From the NCBI GenBank assembly GCA_020718065.1, contig DYDE01000012.1:1-53281 (forward strand): a stretch of 53,281 nt of DNA, given 5' to 3'. This stretch comes from Marinifilum sp. GTDB lineage: Bacteria; Bacteroidota; Bacteroidia; Bacteroidales; CG2-30-32-10. Numbering within the stretch: position 1 is the stretch's first letter; each line of letters opens with the position of its first letter. The translations under genes were made by a program, and so were the position numbers. The notes below the pieces were generated by a model, which was not told the origin of the DNA, did not search any database, and worked only from the letters and a program-made list of their open reading frames with translations. Shown piece after piece: positions 29,840 to 40,825 of this stretch.

Positions 29840-31045
29840 CTAATTTTTTATTAATTTTACCATTTCAATGGTATTATTGCTTTCAATTTTTATCATATAT
29901 AAACCTTGTAATAGAAAGCTAATATCTATTTCCTTTTTATTACGATTCGGGTATTTGTCTGTAAACACTTCTTGTCCTGTAGAATTATAAATACGAACAT
30001 GCATTTCGTCACCAATGGCTATGTTATTTGTAATTACAATCTTATCATTTGCAGGATTGGGATAAACCTGAACCCTTGATCCAGATTTTAAATGTTCATC
30101 TACCGAAACATTTACACCGCCATTGGTCGTTTTTAATATTGATCCGTTAGCACCCACCGCATAACCATTATTTGTATCAGTAAAATAAATGGCATTTATA
30201 GGAACAGGAGTTCCACTCGTTTGTTCTGACCAATTTGCTCCCCCATTGGTTGTTTTTAAAATCTTCCCTCCATTTCCAGCAATATATCCAATATTTGTAT
30301 CTACAAAATAGACAGAAAACAAATCATTACTTGTTCCGCTTGATTGTGGAGTCCAATTTGCTCCGGCATCAGTGGTATGCAGGATAGCGCCATTTCTACC
30401 AACAGCATATCCCTTGTTGGCATTGGTAAAACAAATGGCATGCATAAAATATGAAGTACCGTTGGTTTGCGAAGTCCAGTTTATTCCTCCATCAGTTGTT
30501 TTTAGGATTGTTTCTGTGTTATTATTATAGTTTCCACCAACGGTATAACCGACATTAACATCTATGAAATAAATTGATCTTAAATGGTTGGTAGTGCCTG
30601 ATGTAAGATATGTCCAATTGCTTCCACTATCAGTCGTTTTTAGAATTAAGCCTCCATTTCCGGCAATGTATCCATTGTTGTCATTAGTAAAAAACACATT
30701 GTTTAAACAAGCAAATGTTCCACTTGGATAGGGATTCCAATTTACCCCGGTGTTCGTGGTTTTTAGTATAGAACCATCACAACCTACTGCGTATCCATTA
30801 TTGGCATTGGTGAAAAATACAGTTGTTAGGGTTATTGTTACTCCGCTTGTTTGTGGCATCCAGTCGATTCCTCCATTGGTAGTATGTATGATTCCCCCAC
30901 CATCTCTTACAATGTATCCATTATTGGAATTGGTAAAAAAAACAGAATTTAACTGATCTCCCTGTGGAAGGTTTTGTAGTGTCCATTGTGCAAATGTTAC
31001 CAGAGACATGATTATCAATGCTGATAAAATGAATAATTTTTTCAT
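29840..31045 (-). CDS. Secreted YCF48/BNR-repeat protein with T9SS C-terminal sorting domain
   Basis: 401 aa; repeated NNGYAVGxxGxILKTTNGGxNWxxQTSGT; C-terminal VQVYPNPANDKIVI...GLYMIKIE. Confidence 0.92.
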   Translation of the reverse strand: MKKLFILSALIIMSLVTFAQWTLQNLPQGDQLNSVFFTNSNNGYIVRDGGGIIHTTNGGIDWMPQTSGVTITLTTVFFTNANNGYAVGCDGSILKTTNTGVNWNPYPSGTFACLNNVFFTNDNNGYIAGNGGLILKTTDSGSNWTYLTSGTTNHLRSIYFIDVNVGYTVGGNYNNNTETILKTTDGGINWTSQTNGTSYFMHAICFTNANKGYAVGRNGAILHTTDAGANWTPQSSGTSNDLFSVYFVDTNIGYIAGNGGKILKTTNGGANWSEQTSGTPVPINAIYFTDTNNGYAVGANGSILKTTNGGVNVSVDEHLKSGSRVQVYPNPANDKIVITNNIAIGDEMHVRIYNSTGQEVFTDKYPNRNKKEIDISFLLQGLYMIKIESNNTIEMVKLIKN

Positions 31046-31280
31046 GATTTTGTAATTTGTTTTAATTAATACTATTATTGATGTTCATAAATATTTTATT
31101 TGTTAATTAATTTAAAAAGACTTGTTGGCTATACCATTTGAATAGGTACAAAAAACGAATTTGCATCATTCAATATGCAGGGGCAAAATTATTTTTAAGG
31201 GAGCATACCCACAATACCCATTTTCTGGTATTTTTCTTTTCATAATTTCTTGTAGTTTTGTTGGGTAAATTTTTCGATTA

Positions 31281-33230
31281 ATGAGACCATACTATATCAT
31301 ATTGCTTCTTGGTGTTTTGCTTGGTAACCAACGCTTGATGGCTCAAAGCGACAGAATCGATTCGCTGGAAAACATCTTAAAAACTTCAGCTTCGGAAATG
31401 GCAAAGGTGAAGGCATTGAATATCTTATCATACGAATATCTTTTTACAGATACGGTGAAGGCAAATAATTGTGTGAAACAATTATTTGAAATGAGCCAAA
31501 CAACCATGGATAGTGCTGTGAAAGCAGCAGCATATAAATCCTTGGCTGATCAATATACCGATCTTGAAGACTATACGCTTGCCTTAAGCTATTATAACAC
31601 AGCCATCGAATTGTATAAGAATCTTAATACAAAAGAAAGCAGGATTGCATATGCAAAAACGCTCGTAAATAAAGGGATCATACCTCATATTCATGGCGAT
31701 TTCAACGAAGCACTGATATTATATTCCGAGGCCGAACCCATTCTAATGAAAGAAGGTGAAAAACGATACCTGATCAACCTATACAATAAAAAATGTGATG
31801 TATATGAACAGATGAACCTCAAGGAAAAGGCATTGGAATATGCACTTAAGGCAGTTCAGCTTTCGGAACAAGAAGGTGATGCCGAAAATATGGCGAGAAG
31901 TTATTTAACTTTTATTGCCAATGCTACAGATGTAAAGCAGAAAATGGAGTATTTGAAGAAAGCGAAGCAATTGATTGAGAAGGCAAAACTCCCCGACTGG
32001 CATTTGTTTTATTATTATTTGAATTATGGAGGCGAATTGTACAAACAAAAATTATTTGTTGAAGCTTTGAACTCCTATTTAATGGCCGATAAATATGCCT
32101 TTGATGAAAGAGAGAAATTAACCAACCGGCTTTCTATAACCCAAATATATATTGATCTCAAACAATATGAAAAAGCAGAGAAAGAATTGCTCCAAGCATA
32201 TGAAGAGGCAAACAAACAGGAATTAAAACTGCAAATACGCGATATCCTCCTGCAAATGATCGTATGCGATTCCGTGAAAGGCGATTTCAAAAAGGCTTTT
32301 GTTCATCTTAAAAAGTCAGTGCAATTAAACAATGAAATATTAAGCAATGAAACCCAAAAACGATTTGATTTTTTGAATGCCAAATACGATGTTACTCGCC
32401 GCGAAGCAGAAATACAAAAGCTCAAGGACGATAAAAAACTGCAGCAACTCCAAATACATCAGAAAAATATATTGAATGTTGTGTTTGGGGTAGGTATCCT
32501 TTTCTTTTTCATTACATCGATTTTGATTTATCGCAATCAAAAGCAAAGAAGGAACATTGCCGAACAAAAAGTAAAAACCCTTGAAAGTGAAAAACAATTG
32601 ATTGCTACACGTGCTGTATTGAAAGGTGAAACAGATGAACGTATGCGTATTGCCCGCGATTTACACGATGGCCTCGGTGGTTTATTATCTGGTACAAAGT
32701 TAATTTTAAACAATATGAAAGAAAATGTAATTTTAAGCCCCACAAGTGTGAATGATTATAACAATGCCCTTCAACTGCTCGATTCTTCCATTAATGAATT
32801 GCGACGTGTTGCTTATAACATGATGCCCGAAACTTTATTTAATAATGGATTGGAAAAGACATTGGGTGAATTTTGTAACGCACTAAATAACCAAGCAAGT
32901 GTGGTGGTAAAGTTTTCATTTTTTGGCAGTTTTAAAAGGCTAGATAACAACCTTGAAATTGTTGTCTTCAGGGTAATACAAGAGTTGACAAACAATGCCC
33001 TCAAACATTCTAAAGCCGAAGCTATACATGTACAATTGATACAAGAAGATAACAGAATCAGCGCCTCGGTGCAAGACAATGGCTTTGGTTTTGATTTATC
33101 CCGGGTGGATGAAAGCAAAAGTTCGGGATTGAGAAATATACGATCGCGGGTGATGTCCATGGGTGGACAATTTCATTTAGACACCTCCGTTGGCAAAGGA
33201 ACCGAAGCCATCATCGAATTTGTTGTTTAA
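31281..33230 (+). CDS. TPR-containing sensor histidine kinase (NarX/LiaS type)
   Basis: 649 aa; TPR region, one TM, ERMRIARDLHDGLGGLLSGTK, VIQELTNNALKHSKA. Confidence 0.94.
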   Translation: MRPYYIILLLGVLLGNQRLMAQSDRIDSLENILKTSASEMAKVKALNILSYEYLFTDTVKANNCVKQLFEMSQTTMDSAVKAAAYKSLADQYTDLEDYTLALSYYNTAIELYKNLNTKESRIAYAKTLVNKGIIPHIHGDFNEALILYSEAEPILMKEGEKRYLINLYNKKCDVYEQMNLKEKALEYALKAVQLSEQEGDAENMARSYLTFIANATDVKQKMEYLKKAKQLIEKAKLPDWHLFYYYLNYGGELYKQKLFVEALNSYLMADKYAFDEREKLTNRLSITQIYIDLKQYEKAEKELLQAYEEANKQELKLQIRDILLQMIVCDSVKGDFKKAFVHLKKSVQLNNEILSNETQKRFDFLNAKYDVTRREAEIQKLKDDKKLQQLQIHQKNILNVVFGVGILFFFITSILIYRNQKQRRNIAEQKVKTLESEKQLIATRAVLKGETDERMRIARDLHDGLGGLLSGTKLILNNMKENVILSPTSVNDYNNALQLLDSSINELRRVAYNMMPETLFNNGLEKTLGEFCNALNNQASVVVKFSFFGSFKRLDNNLEIVVFRVIQELTNNALKHSKAEAIHVQLIQEDNRISASVQDNGFGFDLSRVDESKSSGLRNIRSRVMSMGGQFHLDTSVGKGTEAIIEFVV

Positions 33231-33295
33231 TATATCCACTTCACCTTTTCAGACATAAATGCACGCATATTGTTAAAGAGAGTAAATCAAAAAAA

Positions 33296-33907
33296 ATGAT
33301 ACAAATTCTGATAGTAGAAGACCATCCCATCGTAATAAACGGTTTATTGAAGCTGTTTGAAACTTCATCGGAAATGAAAGTGATAGGTGCCGTGCAAAGT
33401 GGAAAAGAATGCATGCATTTTTTGGAAACACAGCAAGCGGATGTCGTATTGCTTGATATTAATTTACCCGATGCCAATGGGGTAGATATTTGTAAATTGG
33501 TCAAAACAGCCTTTCCACAGATTAAAGTGCTTGCACTTACCACTTTCATGCAACGTGACTACGTGAACAAAATGATAAAAAGCGGTGCTTCGGGCTATGT
33601 GCTTAAAAATGCTCAAGCAGATGAAATCACAGAAGGTATCACAAGGGTGATGGAGGGTGAAATATTCCTGTGTGAAGAAATTACACGTATGATGAAAAAG
33701 CAGGAAAGAGACAATATGTTTCTTTCTAATCGCGAAACAGAAGTATTATCGCTCATCGCCGAAGGAATGACCACTCAGGAAATATCAGATAAGCTTTTTT
33801 TAAGCGTTTTCACAATAGAAACCCACCGCAAAAACTTACTTACTAAATTGAATGCAAGAAATATGGTTTCACTTATCAAAATAGCAACAGATAATAAATT
33901 GATTTGA
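33296..33907 (+). CDS. LuxR/NarL-family response regulator
   Basis: 203 aa; IQILIVEDHPIVINGL, DVVLLDINLPDANG, LSNRETEVLSLIAEGMTTQEISDKLFLSVFTIETHRKNLLTKL. Confidence 0.95.
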   Translation: MIQILIVEDHPIVINGLLKLFETSSEMKVIGAVQSGKECMHFLETQQADVVLLDINLPDANGVDICKLVKTAFPQIKVLALTTFMQRDYVNKMIKSGASGYVLKNAQADEITEGITRVMEGEIFLCEEITRMMKKQERDNMFLSNRETEVLSLIAEGMTTQEISDKLFLSVFTIETHRKNLLTKLNARNMVSLIKIATDNKLI

Positions 33908-34051
33908 AATTAGAGTTTGATTTCAAAGTTATAAGTATAAAAAATGGCTGATAATTATTATCTTTTCAGAAAATCAAATTATAAAAGCGAAATTTGTTCA
34001 TTCATCCAATTATTTTTTTTTAAATTTGTATGATACGCTTTAATCAATCAA

Positions 34052-35587
34052 ATGAATATTCAAAACCAAAACACAAGCAATATAAAACCTGTTGAAGATA
34101 TTTCAACTTTTCCTTTTCCAATCTTTCTGGATAAATTAAAGTCAAAGATGCATGAGGTATTTGGCGAATTGACCAATGCCGATCCTTTTACATCAAAACG
34201 CGGTGTCCCAAAAATAGTTTTAGATGAAATTATGTCATTAAGCCCATTTTCCGTTGTAATTCCAACAGAGTTTGGTGGTAGAGGATTGAATATTAAAGAA
34301 AATTTATTAATGACTTCTGCTGCATCCTACGAATCACTTGCATTTTCACTTACACTTGGTATCAATACAGCTTTATTTTTACAACCTGTTGTTAAATATG
34401 CCAAACAAGAGGTTAAAAAAGATATACTTAAAAAGTTTATTAATGAACGAAAAATGGGTGGTTTAATGATTACGGAGCCTGATTTTGGGAGTGATGCATT
34501 GAATATGCAAACTTTTTTTACTAAAAACAATGATCTATTTCATTTAAAGGGAACCAAACATTGGGCTGGCTTAACTGGTTCTGCTGATTATTGGCTGCTA
34601 ACAGCACGTGAAAAACATAAAAATGGTCAATTAAAACGAGATATTGATTTTTTTATTTGTGATGTAAACGCCCCAAACCAAAAAATAGTTGTTGAAGAAA
34701 TGTTTGACAACTTGGGTTTACATCATATTCCTTATGGTAGAAATCGCATTGATGTTCAAATCCCCAAATTACAGCGATTAGAACCAATAAGCTCTGGTAT
34801 TAATATTTTACTTGATATACTTCATCGTAGTCGTTTGCAATTTCCTGCAATGGGCTTAGGATTCATTCAACGTATGATGGATGAAGCAATCATTCATTGC
34901 AAACAAAGGTCAGTTGGTGGCAAGAACCTTATTCATTACGATCAGATACAAAAACGGCTAGCAAGGCTACAAGCATCATTCACCATATGCTCGGCAATGT
35001 GTTCGTATAGTAGCGAAAAATCCGGAATAGAAAACAACCTTTCTTCCTGTGGATTTGAAGCCAATGTATTTAAAACTATTACTACAGACATGATGCAGGA
35101 TGCTGCTCAATCGCTTGTACAATTGGTTGGAGCGAAAGCCTTTCGTTTTAGCCATATTGGTGGTAGAGGAATTGTTGATAGCAGACCTTTTCAGATATTC
35201 GAAGGCTCGAACGATATTCTTTATGCTCAAATATCTGAAAGTTTAATAAAACAGATGAAACAAGGTAAAGAAAATAACTTTTACCAGTTTCTTAAAAGCT
35301 TTATATTTACACGAAATGCTGTAATAACGATAAAAGAACTGCTTAATTTTAATATAAATACGCAGTTACCTCAAAGGAAACTTGTGGAACTTGGGAAGAT
35401 AATAAGCCTTATAGTTGCAATTGAAATGATTATTGAACTTGGGAAAAAAGGATTCAGAGGAGATCTTATAAACAATGCAATATCTGTATTGCGTTCAGAA
35501 ATTTCCGGCTTAATGGGGCAATTTAGACAAGTAGAAAACACACAAGTAATTGAAGAATACAGAAAGAATAGTTCTTGGCTTATATAA
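34052..35587 (+). CDS. Acyl-CoA dehydrogenase family protein
   Basis: 511 aa; MITEPDFGSDALNMQTFF, KGTKHWAGLTGSADYWLLTA, GGRGIVDSRPFQIFEGSNDILYAQISESL. Confidence 0.88.
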   Translation: MNIQNQNTSNIKPVEDISTFPFPIFLDKLKSKMHEVFGELTNADPFTSKRGVPKIVLDEIMSLSPFSVVIPTEFGGRGLNIKENLLMTSAASYESLAFSLTLGINTALFLQPVVKYAKQEVKKDILKKFINERKMGGLMITEPDFGSDALNMQTFFTKNNDLFHLKGTKHWAGLTGSADYWLLTAREKHKNGQLKRDIDFFICDVNAPNQKIVVEEMFDNLGLHHIPYGRNRIDVQIPKLQRLEPISSGINILLDILHRSRLQFPAMGLGFIQRMMDEAIIHCKQRSVGGKNLIHYDQIQKRLARLQASFTICSAMCSYSSEKSGIENNLSSCGFEANVFKTITTDMMQDAAQSLVQLVGAKAFRFSHIGGRGIVDSRPFQIFEGSNDILYAQISESLIKQMKQGKENNFYQFLKSFIFTRNAVITIKELLNFNINTQLPQRKLVELGKIISLIVAIEMIIELGKKGFRGDLINNAISVLRSEISGLMGQFRQVENTQVIEEYRKNSSWLI

Positions 35588-35715
35588 GCAATTTTACAAT
35601 AGTTCGTATATAACTGAAATACAAAAGTGATAAAAGTAAATTACTTTAAAACAATAAATTATAAATTTTGATTTTCTATAATTATTAAAGAAAAATCAAA
35701 AGGAAATAAGTTACA

Positions 35716-35943
35716 CTATTGGACTATAGCTAAAGAAGCTTTAGCAAAAACACCATCTTTAAGTTGATTGGTTTCAAACCATTGACAAATAACATCACCT
35801 TCTTTATATCCTTTCATTTTATAATATTCATCTATTGCTTTTACACCAATGTGATCGTTGCCTTGGCCAATAAAACGTTGGACTGTCATTTTGGGACTAC
35901 CAGACTTTAGTTGTACGATGTCCCCAATTTTAATTTCTTCCAT
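35716..35943 (-). CDS. DUF2158/YodC-like small protein
   Basis: MEEIKIGDIVQLKSGSPKMTVQRF...VICQWFETNQLKDGVF; start taken at internal ATG rather than 35976. Confidence 0.82.
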   Translation of the reverse strand: MEEIKIGDIVQLKSGSPKMTVQRFIGQGNDHIGVKAIDEYYKMKGYKEGDVICQWFETNQLKDGVFAKASLAIVQ

Positions 35944-36003
35944 ATTTATAAAAATTAAGGCTTTGTAAGAAAACACTTACCAAGCCTGATTTGTAATAAG
36001 CAA

Positions 36004-37197
36004 TTACTTCAATTTAGCAATAATAGCTTCAGCCATTTGTTTGGTTGAAGCAGCGCCTTTATTTATTACATCAGGAGAACCTGATAATTTTAACATATCA
36101 TATGCTTTCACTTTACCTTCTGCAACAACTTCAGCAACCGCAGCCTGAATTTTTTCAGAAAGTTTGTTTTCGCCAATATGGTCAAGCATCATGCAAGCAG
36201 ATAAAACCATAGCAATAGGATTTACAATAGAAGTTTCGTAATCAGCATATTTTGGGGCAGAACCATGAGTAGGTTCAAAAACTGCTATTTCAGGTCCAAT
36301 ATTTGCACTGCAAGCAAAACCTAAACCGCCAACCAAACCAGCAAAACCATCAGAAACAATGTCGCCAAACATATTACCTGCAACAATAACATTGTATATT
36401 TCCGGATTTTTAGTAAGCCACATCATCATTGCATCAATGTTAACATCATTAACTCTGATATCAGGATATTCGTTTTTACTCATTTCCTGTGCAACTTTAA
36501 GCATCATACCAGATGTTTCTCTGATAACATTTGGTTTTTCACAGACATAAAGCGATTTTAATCCTTGTTTTTTAGCATATTCGAAAGCCGCTTTAACAAT
36601 ACGAGTGGTATATTTCTTTGTGAATATTCTGGTAGAAACAGCTAATTCAGGACGAGGACACCATGCAAAGTTTTCTTTAAATTTTGGATGTGTCATTAAA
36701 GCATCATAAACCTGATCAGAAGGATTTGTCCATTCAACTCCACCATACAAACCTTCGGTGTTTTGACGGAAAATCATTGTATTTACAGTAGGTTCTTCAA
36801 CTGTATTGCCAGCACCTCTACGAATAAAGTTTAAAGGATTTCCTTTAAAAGCTTTGCAAGGACGCATACAAATATCCAAACTAAAACGTTGACGCATAGA
36901 TACGATCGGGCTGTAATAGATATACCCTTTTCCTTTTAATTCAGGCGATAATTCAGCTTCAGCTTTATCTTTTGGTTTGGAGGTAATAGCTCCAAATAAA
37001 GCTATTTTGTGTTGTTCCAAAAGCTTAAGTGTTCTGTCAGGAAGTGGATTTCCTTCTTTACACCAAAATTCCCAACCAATATCACCATGAACATATTCTG
37101 CATCAAAACCAGCAGCGTTTAATACATCTATAGCAGCATCACATACTGCTTTTCCAATGCCATCACCAGGCATTACAACTATTGTTCTTTTTGCCAT
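36004..37197 (-). CDS. icd: Isocitrate/isopropylmalate dehydrogenase family protein (isocitrate dehydrogenase)
   Basis: 397 aa; VVMPGDGIGKAVCDAA, FRQNTEGLYGGVEW, NMFGDIVSDGFAGLVGGLG, EPTHGSAPKYA. Confidence 0.88.
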   Translation of the reverse strand: MAKRTIVVMPGDGIGKAVCDAAIDVLNAAGFDAEYVHGDIGWEFWCKEGNPLPDRTLKLLEQHKIALFGAITSKPKDKAEAELSPELKGKGYIYYSPIVSMRQRFSLDICMRPCKAFKGNPLNFIRRGAGNTVEEPTVNTMIFRQNTEGLYGGVEWTNPSDQVYDALMTHPKFKENFAWCPRPELAVSTRIFTKKYTTRIVKAAFEYAKKQGLKSLYVCEKPNVIRETSGMMLKVAQEMSKNEYPDIRVNDVNIDAMMMWLTKNPEIYNVIVAGNMFGDIVSDGFAGLVGGLGFACSANIGPEIAVFEPTHGSAPKYADYETSIVNPIAMVLSACMMLDHIGENKLSEKIQAAVAEVVAEGKVKAYDMLKLSGSPDVINKGAASTKQMAEAIIAKLK

Positions 37198-37284
37198 AAA
37201 TAAAGATTTATTTGTATTTTTAAATTATGTCCTCAAAAATACAAACAAAGTTGAAATAAAAATATTTTTAAAGAAAATTTCAAT

Positions 37285-38106
37285 TTATTTTTGTTTGTAA
37301 TCGGTAATATTGTTACTCACAAATACTGTTTGAAATACTTTTTTGTCTATATCCAAAACAGGATAAATAATATTGTCGAAATACTCATCGTCAAATTGTG
37401 TTTCATATCTAAGAATTTCACCACTAGAATAAACCCATTCTATTTTTGTTATCAGATCTGAAGTGATATTTTTGTTTATACAATTGGAAATATGTTTACC
37501 TATAATATTTGGATGGTTATCCGCAAATAATTGGCGGCAATTTTTATTACAATCTAGTATATTGCCTTTGTGGTCAATTAAAAGAATTGATTGATGTGGG
37601 GTGTTTAATAAAGTTCTGGCTTTTGCTTCGCTTTCAATTAAATCTCTTTCTAACTTCTTTTTGTCTGAAATATCTCGAATAGTAAGAACAATATATAGAT
37701 TTGTTTTTCCTCTGCCAACTGCAAAAGAAGTTTCACCTTCAAAATAGGTGCCGTCTCTACGTTTGAATAAAACTTCTGTAGTCTTATTTAATATGTCTCT
37801 TTCGAAAATACCTTCATTTAAAAACTTTATTAGTTTATTGTGGTATTCTTCTTCAACTTCCTCTTTAAATAAAATTTCTACAGGTTTAAACAACACCTCT
37901 TTTTCTACATATTGAAACATATCTTCAGCAGCAGGATTGAAAAGTATTATACAACAATTATTGTCAATTCCTATAATTGAATCTAAGTTTGATTCAACAA
38001 CAATTCTAAATGCTTCTCTGGCCGAAAACATCTCATAGTCCAGTTCTTCTTTTAAACGATAATTCTCGTCTTCTAAGTTTCTTATTTTATTTTCAATTTC
38101 CGCCAT
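37285..38106 (-). CDS. Two-PAS-domain protein without output domain
   Basis: 273 aa; SIIGIDNNCCIILFNPAAEDMF...IVLTIRDISDKKKLERDL...SILLIDHKGNILDCNKNC. Confidence 0.85.
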   Translation of the reverse strand: MAEIENKIRNLEDENYRLKEELDYEMFSAREAFRIVVESNLDSIIGIDNNCCIILFNPAAEDMFQYVEKEVLFKPVEILFKEEVEEEYHNKLIKFLNEGIFERDILNKTTEVLFKRRDGTYFEGETSFAVGRGKTNLYIVLTIRDISDKKKLERDLIESEAKARTLLNTPHQSILLIDHKGNILDCNKNCRQLFADNHPNIIGKHISNCINKNITSDLITKIEWVYSSGEILRYETQFDDEYFDNIIYPVLDIDKKVFQTVFVSNNITDYKQK

Positions 38107-38228
38107 AAAAAAAACAAATCAAGCTAATGATTATAATTACAGAGAATAAAGATAATATTTATATTTATAAATCCAAAATTTATTCAAAATCTATATCTTT
38201 GATAATTGAAAATGAATAATCAATAATA

Positions 38229-38519
38229 ATGGTAAGAACTAATGAACAAACACTAAAAGCAGTTATTGAGGAGCTGCTCGAGGTTTATAAACTTGCTGAT
38301 AAGCTAAACGAAGTTGATATTATTCAATCATGGAATAAAATAATGGGAAATGTTATTGCAAAACACACAACAAGTCTTTATATTTCAAATAAAATATTGT
38401 TTGTTTCACTCGATTCAGCAGCTTTGAGAGTTGAATTAGCGTATGCAAAAAAGAAAATAATAAAAATGCTTACAAAAGAATATAACAAGATAGTAATTAC
38501 AGATATCGTTTTTAGATAG
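38229..38519 (+). CDS. DUF721 (DciA-like) domain protein
   Basis: 96 aa; LKAVIEELLEVYKLADKLNEVDIIQSWNKIMGNVIAKHT...LFVSLDSAALRVELAYAKKKI. Confidence 0.85.
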   Translation: MVRTNEQTLKAVIEELLEVYKLADKLNEVDIIQSWNKIMGNVIAKHTTSLYISNKILFVSLDSAALRVELAYAKKKIIKMLTKEYNKIVITDIVFR

Positions 38520-38568
38520 AAAACAGAAGACCGCCATTTACTTCGGACTTCGAGCTTCTGACTGTTTT

Positions 38569-39840
38569 TCAATACTTATATTTATCTTTCCACATGTTTT
38601 TTAGTTTAATCCTGATTTCATTTTCTTTACTATTATTACCAGGAACATAAAAAGTACTCCCTGAGATTTTATCAGGAAGAAATTCTTGAATAACAAAGTT
38701 GTTTTCATAATTATGCGCATACTTATAATCTTTACCATATCCAATGTTTTTCATAAGTTTTGTAGGTGCATTTCTAATATGTAATGGTACGGGTAAATTT
38801 CCTTCAGCTTCAACCATTGCCATTGCTTTATTAATAGCAATGCATGAGGCATTGCTTTTTACAGATGTTGCTAAATATAACGCTGTTTGAGAAAGAATTA
38901 GTTGGCATTCAGGGTAACCAATAACATCTATTGCCTGAAAACAGTTATTTGCGAGAAGGAGTGCATTGGGGTTCGCATTACCAATATCTTCGGAAGCAAA
39001 TATTAACATACGACGTGCAATGAATTTAGGATCTTCTCCTGCTGAAATCATTCTTGCCAGCCAATATACAGCTGCATTGGGATCGCTTCCACGCATAGAT
39101 TTGATAAATGCTGATATTATATCATAATGCATCTCCCCTTTTTTATCATATAGAGCAAGATTTTGTTGAATTACATTTAATACCATTTCATTATTAATAC
39201 TAATTTTTTCTCCTTTTTCTGCAATAACAACCAATTCTATAGCATTAAGCAATTTTCGTGCATCACCACCAGAAATGCGTAAAAGAGCTTCTGTCTCTTC
39301 AATAGTTATTGATATGGAAAGAGCTTCTTCGAGTTTTTGTTTGGCTTTTTCCAATAGTTTCAGAAGATCTTCCACTTCAAGTGGTTTAAGAATATAAACT
39401 TGACATCTGGAAAGTAAAGGAGCGATAACTTCGAAAGAAGGATTTTCTGTTGATGCTCCAATTAAAGTTACAATGCCTTTTTCAACTGCTCCCAATAGCG
39501 AATCCTGCTGCGATTTGCTGAAACGATGAATTTCATCAATAAATAGAATTGCATTGCTATTGTCTGATTTCGCTTTTTCAATTACCTCTCTAACATCTTT
39601 TACTCCAGAATTTATTGCACTAAGGCTATAAAAAGGGCGAGACAATTGTTTAGAAATAATGAATGCCAAAGTAGTTTTTCCAACTCCCGGTGAACCCCAT
39701 AAAATCAAAGAAGGAATATTGCCAGATTCAATTGATTTTCTTAGTATCGCTGATTTTCCAACAAGATGTTGCTGCCCAAGATATTCATCAAGTGTATTGG
39801 GGCGTAATATTTCGGCAAGAGGAATGTTAGAGGAAGACAT
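38569..39840 (-). CDS. rarA: Replication-associated recombination protein A (MgsA/RarA AAA+ ATPase)
   Basis: 423 aa; PLAEILRPNTLDEYLGQQHLVG, LWGSPGVGKTTLAFII, LFIDEIHRFSKSQQDSLLGAVE, GSDPNAAVYWLARMI. Confidence 0.96.
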   Translation of the reverse strand: MSSSNIPLAEILRPNTLDEYLGQQHLVGKSAILRKSIESGNIPSLILWGSPGVGKTTLAFIISKQLSRPFYSLSAINSGVKDVREVIEKAKSDNSNAILFIDEIHRFSKSQQDSLLGAVEKGIVTLIGASTENPSFEVIAPLLSRCQVYILKPLEVEDLLKLLEKAKQKLEEALSISITIEETEALLRISGGDARKLLNAIELVVIAEKGEKISINNEMVLNVIQQNLALYDKKGEMHYDIISAFIKSMRGSDPNAAVYWLARMISAGEDPKFIARRMLIFASEDIGNANPNALLLANNCFQAIDVIGYPECQLILSQTALYLATSVKSNASCIAINKAMAMVEAEGNLPVPLHIRNAPTKLMKNIGYGKDYKYAHNYENNFVIQEFLPDKISGSTFYVPGNNSKENEIRIKLKNMWKDKYKY

Positions 39841-39874
39841 AATATTGAATTTTAAAAATAAAAAAAAGTATATT

Positions 39875-40816
39875 TTACCTTCGTATTTGTAACAAATAAA
39901 ATTGAATGAAACCCATCATTTCCATTAAAAATGCAATTCCAATGTGGACAATGCATCCTCCCCAAATATGTTTTGTTCTAAAAGCAATAACTCCAAGTAT
40001 ATATCCACCAAAAATTGAACTTATTGCTTCACCCATAGGTTTTCCAAAATGGATAAATGCATAAGTAGAAACCATTGGCAAAATGCACTCTTTTCCCATA
40101 ATTGTTGCCATTCCAATTACAAGTGCACCCCTAAATAGCAGTTCAACCATAACAAAATCCAGGGCATAAAATGTTTCATATATTCCTGCCATTGAAAGTT
40201 TACTTAATCCAAAGACATTTCCAACAATCCAGGGTTTAAACCGCGGATAAGCTTTTAAAAAATCCGGAGTAAAAGACGCTCCAATAATCAAAGGACTAAC
40301 AATTAATAGTAATATAAAATATATTTTAAGATCTTGTTTTTTAAAGCTCAGACCATATAAACCCGATACATTAGAGTCGTATATTTTCTTTAGAATTAAC
40401 AGGGGAACTACATATATCAAAGTGCACTTAAGCTGATTTAAAAGTCTAAATGCAAATACATATTCATTAATTAATTTAGGATCTTTAGCTCTTGAAATAA
40501 AATAAACAGCTCCTGCTATTGATAAAAGAGTCAGAAAACTAACACTTTTAATCCAAAATGATGGATTTTTTAGAATTTCCTTTTGTTTTTGTATTAGTAG
40601 TTTTGGAATAGCTATACTATAATAAGCCAGTGAATAAAAAAGAAAATAACATAATACTCCCAGAACATTATGCTTGCCAGCAAGAAAACGGTTTTCAAAA
40701 TTAAAATAGTAGTTTAAAAAAAGGGTAGTAGATATAAAAGCAATGAAATAAATATAAACAACAGTATTAAAGTCATTTCGAATGTGATCTTTTAAATAAT
40801 TAATGATTATTTTCAC
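39875..40816 (-). CDS. CPBP-family intramembrane metalloprotease
   Basis: 313 aa; VMVELLFRGALVIG, FIHFGKPMGEAISSIFGGYILGV. Confidence 0.85.
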   Translation of the reverse strand: MKIIINYLKDHIRNDFNTVVYIYFIAFISTTLFLNYYFNFENRFLAGKHNVLGVLCYFLFYSLAYYSIAIPKLLIQKQKEILKNPSFWIKSVSFLTLLSIAGAVYFISRAKDPKLINEYVFAFRLLNQLKCTLIYVVPLLILKKIYDSNVSGLYGLSFKKQDLKIYFILLLIVSPLIIGASFTPDFLKAYPRFKPWIVGNVFGLSKLSMAGIYETFYALDFVMVELLFRGALVIGMATIMGKECILPMVSTYAFIHFGKPMGEAISSIFGGYILGVIAFRTKHIWGGCIVHIGIAFLMEMMGFIQFYLLQIRR

Positions 40817-40825
40817 AAGTAAATC

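Noticed and set aside
30750-30956. Plus-strand ORF antisense to the YCF48 repeat protein
   Set aside because: Shadow ORF produced by the repeats of the 29840..31045 gene.
31281-33907. Histidine kinase/LuxR regulator pair as an unusual system
   Set aside because: Standard Bacteroidetes TPR-kinase plus NarL-type regulator organisation.
38378-38572. ORF 38378..38572 (MKNSQKLEVRSKWRSSVF...)
   Set aside because: Antisense to the DUF721 gene and partly made of a low-complexity cttcggacttcgagcttctg intergenic segment; not a gene.
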